Of a DNA stretch of 5,277 nucleotides, positions 1 through 5,277 are shown in pieces. Numbering within the stretch: position 1 is the stretch's first letter; every line of letters starts with the position of its first letter. This stretch comes from a bacterium (GTDB lineage Bacteria > DRYD01 > JALUEN01): positions 1 to 5,277 of the forward strand of contig JALUEN010000058.1 in assembly GCA_027052755.1 (NCBI GenBank). Direction: 5' to 3'. The position numbers and the translations under genes are program-made. The notes under the pieces were generated by a model. That model was not told the origin of the DNA. It did no database searches and worked only from the letters and a program-made list of their open reading frames with translations.

Positions 1-68
1 TTTCCACATAGTTTTCCACATACTTTTCCACATGGTTTCCACATAGTTTTCCACATACTTTTCCACAT
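1..68 (+). repeat. 33-bp direct repeat within the box array
   Basis: Positions 1-33 are repeated exactly at 36-68, so three boxes were copied as one block with a period of 35 bp; the two bases after each copy differ (GG versus CA). A shorter related match joins 25-45 to 134-154 (21 bp identical). The array therefore seems to have grown partly by duplication of multi-box blocks, not only by single-box additions. Confidence 0.8.
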
Positions 69-187
69 CACGCTAAGCTTTTCCACAATTTTTCCACAGG
101 TTTTCCACAGAAAATCGCCACTTTTCCACAGGGTTTCCACATGGTTTCCACATACTTTTCCACAGGTTTTCCACATAGTTTTCCACA
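1..187 (+). repeat. Tandem DnaA-box-like array (15 x TTTCCACA), candidate oriC or DnaA-binding locus
   Basis: Fifteen copies of TTTCCACA, all on the plus strand, start at 1, 13, 25, 36, 48, 60, 80, 91, 102, 123, 134, 145, 157, 168 and 180. Eleven are preceded by T, giving TTTTCCACA, which fits the bacterial DnaA-box consensus TTWTNCACA; the copies at 36, 134 and 145 begin with G instead, and the first is cut by the window edge. Start-to-start spacing is 11-12 bp except for two steps of 20 and 21 bp, close to two repeat lengths, so one box seems lost or degenerate in each gap. Spacing near one helical turn would put most boxes on similar faces of the DNA and suit a DnaA filament. That these are DnaA sites is inferred from the motif; whether the array is oriC, a titration site like datA, or a transcriptional control element cannot be told from this window. 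The array may extend to the left. Confidence 0.75.
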
Positions 188-315
188 GAGGCGGTTTTAA
201 AGATGATAGATGTTACTTCTCCTTTTGTCGCTATAGATTAGGAGAGGAATAGGGATAGGACTTAAAGAACTGGTTGATAATAGGGAGGTATAAGTTAGAT
301 AAGGAGGAGAAGCCT
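188..315 (+). promoter_or_regulatory. Leader between DnaA-box array and first gene
   Basis: This stretch must hold the promoter of the downstream operon unless transcription enters from the left. Directly after the last box comes a short GC-rich piece (188-194), then an AT-rich run (195-211). TATAGAT at 232-238 resembles a -10 element, but I see no convincing -35 element 16-18 bp upstream, so the promoter call is weak. A purine-rich stretch at 239-260 and GGGAGGT at 284-290 resemble ribosome binding sites but are not followed by a start codon at proper spacing. The GC-rich then AT-rich layout next to DnaA boxes is also what an origin unwinding region can look like. Confidence 0.3.
301..309 (+). 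promoter_or_regulatory. Strong ribosome binding site that sets the ATG at 316
   Basis: AAGGAGGAG contains the full GGAGG core (303-307), eight bases before the ATG at 316. This is a near-ideal Shine-Dalgarno site at ideal spacing. The open frame can be extended upstream to a TTG at 274, but that codon has only a weak, distant purine tract in front of it, so the ATG is the better start. Confidence 0.8.
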
Positions 316-3300
316 ATGTTAAAGCTGATAAAGAGGGGCTTTAGATTAAAATCTAAGCTCTCCCCTGATGAGCTCCTGTCCATATTCTTCAGCTCTCTGG
401 GGAGTCTAAAGAGGATATGGCTCAATGAGGCGCTCCTTCGTAAGGTAAGCGAGATATTAAAACTAGATATAGATCAGTTAAAAACTCAGATAAACAGAAG
501 GGATCTCTATAATAACGCTATTATATTCTCGGAAGATGAGAAGATAGGTTTAGTCTATTCCTATAACGAGGACTTAGGAGACTTGAGCCTCTTTCTCGTG
601 TTCCATGAGGACATGTTAGATCAAGTGGTTAACTTGATCAATAACTTGAGGGATCATTCGGTTGAGGTTTATCCTACCTTTTATCATCAATACTACCCAG
701 TTTTGATAAGGGAGAGTGAACCTTATAGCCCTACTGAGAGAGAGCTTGAGGTAGCCGAACTACTTTATGATAAAGAGCTTAGAAATATCTCAATGAAGAT
801 AGTTGAGAATAAGCTTGATTACAAGCCTGAAGAGCTTAGGCGATGGGAGGACTTCTTGACGAAGTTATCTGATAATAACCTTTTGAAGATAAATTTTATA
901 GCTTATTGTAGAGAGAGCAGGGAGAGGATCTTCGCTGGCTCTGGCGTACGAGGTTTTTTAGAGTTGATGAAGGGAACCCTTTACTGTCCCTTCTGTGGAA
1001 AGAGCATAAAGGATGAGGAGATAGAGTTTAAAGTAATACCTACTATATTCTTCTCCACTATCCTTAAGAAGAGGTTGTGGTTTAAAGCTCTAATTCACCG
1101 AATTATCGCTCGTGAGCTTCCCGGAGCTCAGTTCTTCCTACTACCACCTGATAACGAGAGACTAGTTGTCTTTTACAAGAACTTGTTAATGATAACTGAG
1201 GCGTTCCCTAGGGAGTTGAACCTGCTTGAGCTTCAGAGCTTAATCAGGGAAGCGGAGTTCTTGAAAGCTAACGTGCTCTTACTCTTCCCATTTGAAGGGG
1301 TTAATGATGTGGTGAACAAGTTCTTGGAGAGGTACTTAGCCTCTCACAAGCACACGCTTACTATATTGATGTATAACTCCCTTGAAGAGTTTCAGGAATC
1401 TTGGAACCACTTCAAGGAGAAGCTGGATAAGTTAGTCATAGAGAACATAGAGATGAACGTTGAGGTGAAGCTTAACCTTAGAAACCTCTTGAGGATGAAG
1501 CTTTTAGAGAAGGAGATGACCGAACTATCTAAGCTTGAGGACGAAATAGAGAAGGTTAACTGGGAAAAGCTAAAGGAGAACTTCCTGATTTACAACGATG
1601 ACCTGGAGATATTAGAGAGAGGTAAGGGAATAGAGGCGCTTGTTAAGCCTAAAGAAGTTGAAAGAGAAGTTGCGATCCAATCTGAGGCTGAGAGGTTGGC
1701 TGAGGTTATCGCTAAACCTGAACCTGAGGTTAGGTCTAGTACTGAGCTTGAAATTGAGGCTAAAGCTGAAACAGAAAGTCTAACACCTGAACTTAGGGTG
1801 TCAGAGCAGAAAACAGAACGGCTAGAGGCTCTGGAACCCAAAGATACTAAACTTGAGGAGGATATTATCTTAAAGATGCTGGAGGAAGCTAAGCCATCTA
1901 CTCCCGAATCCTCTGTTGAAATCTCTCCTGAGCCTCAAACTTTGGAACATCAGCTTGAAACTCCTAAATCGCTTGAGACTCCTGAGTCCAGAGCTTCTGA
2001 ACTTGGAACTGCTGAGGATGAAACTTCTCCTAGTCAAGAGGTTGATTTAGTAGATGCTAAGGAAGAAGGATTTTCCCAAGCGATCACTTCAAAGGAAGTG
2101 CTTGAGGAAGGTGTGGAGGAGAGATTAGAAGGGATACTTGAGGAGATCTCTCAAGATCTGAGAAGAGAAGAGGCTCAGATCGTTGAGGAACCTTTGCAAG
2201 TTGAACCTGAGCCCTCTCCTGAGGTGTCTCCAGAGATTCCTACTGAAACCTCATCGGAGCCTCCACTGGATCTATCAACGGAAGTTTCGGAAAACTTGGA
2301 AACTGCAGAGATCTCAGGGACCACAATCTCTGAGGAGAAAATCTCTCAAGAGACAAGTGAGGAAATCTCTGAGGAGATACCTGTAAAGGATGTGGACATA
2401 TCACAGGGAACTTCTTTTGAGTTTAAAGTAGAGGAGAAGTCAGAGGAGATAGAGGAGGTTAGCGAGGAGCTTGAGAAGCGCCTTGAGGGAATAATAGAGG
2501 AACTTAAAGATGAACTTAAGGAGAGAGCGGAGGAAACTGATGCTGAGAAAATAGAGGAGATAATTAAAGGGGAGTCCTCTCAGAGTGAGGAGATTACTCA
2601 GGAAACAACTGAGATTGTTGAGGAGATCTCTCCTGTAGAGACTAAGATAACTGAGGAGTTTTCAGAGGAGAAGACCTCTGAACCTAGCCTGGAGGAGATT
2701 GGAGCTTCTTCTGAGGAGTTAGCTAGGAAGGAGACGGAGGAAGAGATTAAAGAGCTATCAGAGGAATCTGAGGCGATCTCCATTGGGCTTACCGAACCTC
2801 AACCTGAAGCTAAATCTGAGGTCACATCTGAAGCCTCACTTGAAGCCGAGCCCCAGATTGAGTCTCAACCTGAAGCTGAAGTTAAAACTGAGCCTACTGA
2901 ACCAGAGCCTGAGAAGGTTGGGAGAGAGGTTGAGGAGATCTTAGAGAGCGCAGCAGAAGAAATTGAAGCTAAAGAGGTGGAGATTGAGGCAGAAAGCCTT
3001 CCTGAGACCGGAGCTGAGATTAGAGCTGAAACAGTTGAGGTACCCCATGAGATAGCTCCTGAGAAACTTTCTTACAACGAGATAATAAGCTATGTTAACC
3101 AAATCCTAGGTGATCTCAAGACCGGTAAGCTCTATCAGAGCGGATCCTTGTCTAAATTAAAAGATTTTAATTCCGTGCTGTATGATCCTAAGAAGAGGAT
3201 GGTCTTAATCGCTGGTGAACGCGAGCTAAACTCTTGGCTACTGAGCAGTTACTCATGGGATGTCTTCGTTAAACTAGTGTCTAAGTTAAAGGCTATGAAA

Positions 3301-3831
3301 GTGAAACCTATTAGCTGGCTCCACCTTCTAGATGATCAACGTGAGTGGTTGATCTTTAGTTTCGGAAATATGACCTTTAACCTCTACAGGCCTAGCGGGT
3401 TAAGGAGTTTGAGAATAGGAGATGTTGAGACCTTTAACGAGGGGATAGATAAGCTTCTCGCTAGAGATGAGATCATAATGATAGCGGGATATAGAGATGA
3501 CTTAATCCCGCTATACACCTACGTTAAAGGAGGAAAACAACTTACTAAGAAACAACAGGTACTCTACGGCACATCAGTTATTAACCTGAAAAAGGTCATA
3601 GATTCTACGCTAAAAGAGGTGCTTAAGGATCTAGATGGCTATCAGGGAGCTGTCAGTTACGTCCTACTCTTCCAAGATAGAATACTTCAATTAGTTGACC
3701 TAGGAGATGGTAAGGTGGGGGCTATCTGGATGGCTGGATATGATACAGACCTGCTAAGGGATAATATAAAGGTTCTGAGAAGCTCAGTGATCCTCAACGC
3801 TGAGCAACCGACTCTAACTGAGGTAAGTTAA
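316..3831 (+). CDS. Large unrecognised protein with CxxC N-terminal region and giant acidic linker
   Basis: Translation gives 1171 residues from the ATG with the strong ribosome binding site (1185 if the TTG at 274 is used). I do not recognise the family. Three parts can be seen. Residues 1 to about 436 look folded: a helical segment at 137-191 that could be a winged-helix or HTH-like unit, Cys198 and a CPFC motif (Cys224, Cys227) that may bind a metal, a mixed alpha/beta stretch at about 251-361 with a hydrophobic strand (ANVLLLFPF, near 318-326), and a likely coiled coil at 391-436. Residues about 441-913 are a Glu/Ser/Thr/Pro-rich low-complexity linker, probably disordered with some charged helices. 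Residues about 917-1171 are again globular, with Trp and hydrophobic strands; a roadblock-like fold is conceivable but not shown. No signal peptide or membrane segment is visible, so it is probably cytoplasmic. It is the first gene of an operon with an MlaF-type ATPase, and the DnaA-box array lies about 130 bp upstream. Its function is unknown. Confidence 0.9.
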   Translation: MLKLIKRGFRLKSKLSPDELLSIFFSSLGSLKRIWLNEALLRKVSEILKLDIDQLKTQINRRDLYNNAIIFSEDEKIGLVYSYNEDLGDLSLFLVFHEDMLDQVVNLINNLRDHSVEVYPTFYHQYYPVLIRESEPYSPTERELEVAELLYDKELRNISMKIVENKLDYKPEELRRWEDFLTKLSDNNLLKINFIAYCRESRERIFAGSGVRGFLELMKGTLYCPFCGKSIKDEEIEFKVIPTIFFSTILKKRLWFKALIHRIIARELPGAQFFLLPPDNERLVVFYKNLLMITEAFPRELNLLELQSLIREAEFLKANVLLLFPFEGVNDVVNKFLERYLASHKHTLTILMYNSLEEFQESWNHFKEKLDKLVIENIEMNVEVKLNLRNLLRMKLLEKEMTELSKLEDEIEKVNWEKLKENFLIYNDDLEILERGKGIEALVKPKEVEREVAIQSEAERLAEVIAKPEPEVRSSTELEIEAKAETESLTPELRVSEQKTERLEALEPKDTKLEEDIILKMLEEAKPSTPESSVEISPEPQTLEHQLETPKSLETPESRASELGTAEDETSPSQEVDLVDAKEEGFSQAITSKEVLEEGVEERLEGILEEISQDLRREEAQIVEEPLQVEPEPSPEVSPEIPTETSSEPPLDLSTEVSENLETAEISGTTISEEKISQETSEEISEEIPVKDVDISQGTSFEFKVEEKSEEIEEVSEELEKRLEGIIEELKDELKERAEETDAEKIEEIIKGESSQSEEITQETTEIVEEISPVETKITEEFSEEKTSEPSLEEIGASSEELARKETEEEIKELSEESEAISIGLTEPQPEAKSEVTSEASLEAEPQIESQPEAEVKTEPTEPEPEKVGREVEEILESAAEEIEAKEVEIEAESLPETGAEIRAETVEVPHEIAPEKLSYNEIISYVNQILGDLKTGKLYQSGSLSKLKDFNSVLYDPKKRMVLIAGERELNSWLLSSYSWDVFVKLVSKLKAMKVKPISWLHLLDDQREWLIFSFGNMTFNLYRPSGLRSLRIGDVETFNEGIDKLLARDEIIMIAGYRDDLIPLYTYVKGGKQLTKKQQVLYGTSVINLKKVIDSTLKEVLKDLDGYQGAVSYVLLFQDRILQLVDLGDGKVGAIWMAGYDTDLLRDNIKVLRSSVILNAEQPTLTEVS
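1636..3054 (+). other. Acidic low-complexity linker region of the large protein
   Basis: This segment codes for roughly residues 441-913 of the large protein. Glu dominates (16 of 50 in one block I counted), with Ser, Thr, Pro, Ile, Leu and Val; Cys and Trp are absent. Short imperfect repeats of the types SEEI, EEIS, PEPE and EAE recur. One longer motif occurs twice: VEERLEGILEEISQDLR (residues 600-616, bases 2113-2163) and LEKRLEGIIEELKDELK (residues 719-735, bases 2470-2520). The codons differ between the two copies, so the likeness is held at protein level rather than being a fresh DNA duplication. The linker keeps an open frame throughout, which argues that it is translated and selected. 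Confidence 0.8.
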
Positions 3832-3838
3832 GTGAAGA

Positions 3839-4600
3839 ATGAAACCAGTCGTACTATTTGATCAGGTTAACCTAGAGATAGTGGACAGGGGAATTAGGAG
3901 AACTATTCTGAGAGACGTATCCTTTAAAGTTAACAGAGGGGAGAACTTCTACATTATTGGCGCTAGCGGAGCTGGAAAGAGTACCATCCTAAGGCTAACA
4001 GTAGGGCTACTTAAGGCATCCTCTGGAAGGATAGAGCTCTTAGGGAGAGATCTGTCAAAGCTTACCTTAAACGAACTGAACGCCTTGAGGCGGAGAACTG
4101 GTTTCGTCTTCCAGTACTCTGCTTTATTTGACTTCTTAAGCGTCTATGATAACGTGGCTTTCCCCCTTAGGCTTCAGGGGAGATCAGAGGAGGAGATTAA
4201 CTATAGGGTTATTCGCCTCTTAAGGGAACTTGAGATAGAGGACGCTAAGGATCTATATCCATATGAGCTCAGTGGTGGGATGAGGAAGCGGGTTGCTCTA
4301 GCTAGGGCTGTAGCCTCAGATCCTGAACTTATACTGTACGATGAGCCTACAAGCGGATTAGATCCGGTGATGGCTGACGTTATAGATAGAATAATCTACG
4401 ATTTTAATAGGAAAGGGGTTACTAACGTGGTCGTTACACATGATATCCACAGCGCACTATCCTACGCTACCACTATAGCTTTCATTTATAAAGGGGAGTT
4501 AAGGTTCATCGGCAGTCCAGAGGAGGCTCTTAGAGCTGAGGATAAGCTCCTGAAGGAGTTCATTGAGAAAGGTCTGAAAGCAGCTAGGAAAATGCTCTAA
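3839..4600 (+). CDS. mlaF: MlaF/Mkl-type ABC transporter ATP-binding protein
   Basis: This 253-residue protein is a complete ABC ATPase. It shows Walker A GASGAGKST (41-49, Lys47), Q-loop Gln92, signature LSGGM (144-148), Walker B LILYDEP (164-170, Asp168 and Glu169), D-loop SGLD (172-175) and H-loop His201. The signature context SGGMRKRVALARA is the hallmark of the MlaF/Mkl/TtgA2 family, which drives phospholipid or hydrophobic-substrate transport between inner and outer membranes with an MlaE permease and an MlaD MCE protein. Length is normal for the family and all catalytic residues are present. The ATG lies 7 bp after the stop of the large upstream gene, so the two are very likely co-transcribed and translationally coupled; a GAGGT at 3820-3824 is rather far upstream to serve as ribosome binding site. 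No mlaE or mlaD follows: the next gene is convergent. The permease and MCE subunits must be encoded elsewhere. The family call is firm, but substrate and transport direction are not shown by sequence. Confidence 0.93.
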   Translation: MKPVVLFDQVNLEIVDRGIRRTILRDVSFKVNRGENFYIIGASGAGKSTILRLTVGLLKASSGRIELLGRDLSKLTLNELNALRRRTGFVFQYSALFDFLSVYDNVAFPLRLQGRSEEEINYRVIRLLRELEIEDAKDLYPYELSGGMRKRVALARAVASDPELILYDEPTSGLDPVMADVIDRIIYDFNRKGVTNVVVTHDIHSALSYATTIAFIYKGELRFIGSPEEALRAEDKLLKEFIEKGLKAARKML

Positions 4601-4748
4601 AGTCTATCGGTTTGAGGAGCTGCTATCCCCTTTTTCAGGAGATTTAACTAAACTCTCTCTGGAGATTGAGCTTTCTGATTTCTTTCCAGAAATTCTCAAA
4701 AAGACAGGTTTTTCAGCGGTTTTTAAAACGAGGAGTACGAGAAGGGAG
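4601..4748. other. Convergent intergenic gap, no canonical terminator
   Basis: This gap separates the stop codons of the plus-strand ATPase gene and the minus-strand carboxykinase gene, so both transcripts should end here. The best hairpin I can see pairs TTTCTG (4672-4677) with CAGAAA (4687-4692), with GAG (4668-4670) and CTC (4695-4697) as an outer extension. It is AT-rich and lacks a U-tract directly after it on either strand, so a standard intrinsic terminator is not supported. Termination may be factor-dependent or lie inside the opposing gene. Confidence 0.4.
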
Positions 4749-5277
4749 TTACCAATTCAAAACGGCATCTATTATTTCCTTTCTTACGTCCTTGAAGTTT
4801 GCTACGTATTCTTTCCTCTCCCTTCTCAACTCGCTGATCAACCTCTTTATCTCCTCCTCTGAGTAGTAGTTCTCTAACTTGAACTTGTTTAGGTTAACAC
4901 CTGGTACTGAGCTAGGAACTAGGACGTTCCAGTACTTATCCTTCTCCCAGGTTATGGTTCTCTTCAAGATCCCTTTTATGACGTTAGCCGAGTCCTCAAC
5001 AGTTATCTTAGCACCTTTTACCTTCTGACCGTTAATTATCCTCTCTCCAACGTATCCGGTGTTAAGTAGGTATGCCTCTACCTTATCCTCTAAACCCTTG
5101 ATGATGTCGTAGAATATGTTAACCTCCTCTGACTCGCTGCCTATGATGAACGGGTTAGTACCGACCACTCTCACTGATTGACCGGCTTTCGTGGGGTCTC
5201 CTCCTGAGGACTCTACGCTCTCTCCTAGGAGGAAGAAGGCAGCAGCCTGCTCTATTGTGAGCTTAGAGGCTATGGGG
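4749..5277 (-). CDS. pckA: Phosphoenolpyruvate carboxykinase (ATP), C-terminal part, 5' end outside window
   Basis: The frame runs without a stop from the right window edge to TAA at 4749-4751, giving about 176 C-terminal residues of a protein usually near 530. The GTG at 5174 is internal, because family-like sequence continues upstream of it (SKLTIEQAAAFF, GGDPTKAGQ). The stretch LLNTGYVGE followed by KITVEDSANVIKGIL matches the C-terminal nucleotide-binding region of ATP-type PEPCK (E. coli NTGWNGTGKRISIKDTR), with Lys and Ser at the places of E. coli Arg449 and Thr455. VPSSVPGVNL matches the conserved IPTELPGV. The loop between NTG and KITVEDS is longer than in E. coli. The enzyme interconverts oxaloacetate plus ATP with PEP, CO2 and ADP in the cytoplasm, mostly for gluconeogenesis. 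The catalytic P-loop and metal-binding residues lie in the unseen part, so activity cannot be judged. It is convergent with the mlaF operon and appears unrelated in function. Confidence 0.9.
   Translation of the reverse strand, partial: PIASKLTIEQAAAFFLLGESVESSGGDPTKAGQSVRVVGTNPFIIGSESEEVNIFYDIIKGLEDKVEAYLLNTGYVGERIINGQKVKGAKITVEDSANVIKGILKRTITWEKDKYWNVLVPSSVPGVNLNKFKLENYYSEEEIKRLISELRRERKEYVANFKDVRKEIIDAVLNW

Noticed and set aside
1..187. CRISPR array
   Set aside because: Repeats are only 8-9 bp with 2-4 bp between most of them; there are no spacers of CRISPR length and no cas genes.
203..241. Possible leader peptide of 12 codons (ATG at 203)
   Set aside because: No ribosome binding site in front, no attenuator-like hairpin after it, and the length is easily due to chance.
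1..249. Open frame running through the box array on the plus strand (repeating FPH/FHI peptide), ending at a TAG at 247-249
   Set aside because: It exists only because the repeat unit has no stop in this frame; the peptide is a direct reading of TTTTCCACA and there is no start codon or ribosome binding site.
274..315. Upstream TTG start for the large protein (adds 14 residues)
   Set aside because: The added codons overlap the strong AAGGAGGAG site that serves the ATG at 316, and the TTG itself lacks a well-placed ribosome binding site.
1590..2783. Ser/Leu-rich antisense frames and an Arg-rich alternative frame inside the large gene
   Set aside because: They are shadows of the GAG/GAA-rich linker codons: the reverse strand of Glu-rich sequence is low in stops and reads as Ser/Leu. 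No independent start signals are seen.
4668..4697. Intrinsic terminator
   Set aside because: The hairpin is short and AT-rich, with a mismatch and no U-tract directly after it on either strand.
4749..5174. Complete 141-residue gene starting at the GTG at 5174
   Set aside because: Conserved PEPCK-like sequence continues in frame to the window edge, so the GTG is an internal Val codon.

Overview
The window looks like part of a thermophilic, probably diderm (outer-membrane) bacterium. Arginine is written mainly AGA/AGG and isoleucine often ATA, and the proteins are rich in Glu and Lys, all common in thermophiles. A strong Shine-Dalgarno site, bacterial-type DnaA boxes and an MlaF-type ABC ATPase point to Bacteria rather than Archaea, and MlaF-type ATPases are typical of bacteria with an outer membrane. 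I do not assign a phylum.

Layout: (1) Positions 1-187 are a dense array of fifteen TTTCCACA cores, eleven of them full TTTTCCACA. All point the same way and are mostly 11-12 bp apart. They fit the DnaA-box consensus TTWTNCACA, so this is a candidate replication origin or DnaA-binding/titration locus; it may continue past the left edge. (2) Positions 188-315 are a non-coding leader with a GC-rich then AT-rich junction next to the last box, ending in a strong ribosome binding site. (3) Positions 316-3831 encode an unrecognised protein of 1171 residues: a folded N-terminal part with a CxxC motif, a very long Glu-rich low-complexity linker, and a folded C-terminal part. (4) Positions 3839-4600 encode an MlaF/Mkl-type ABC ATPase only 7 bp downstream, almost certainly in the same operon. 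(5) Positions 4601-4748 are a convergent intergenic gap. (6) Positions 4749-5277, on the minus strand, are the C-terminal third of an ATP-type phosphoenolpyruvate carboxykinase whose 5' part lies outside the window.

How they fit together: the two plus-strand genes form a short operon reading away from the DnaA-box array, so DnaA bound there could influence its transcription as well as any origin function. The ATPase would power lipid transport between membranes, but no permease (MlaE) or MCE-domain (MlaD) gene is in view; its immediate partner is instead the large acidic-linker protein. The carboxykinase is a separate, convergent metabolic gene with no evident link to the others.
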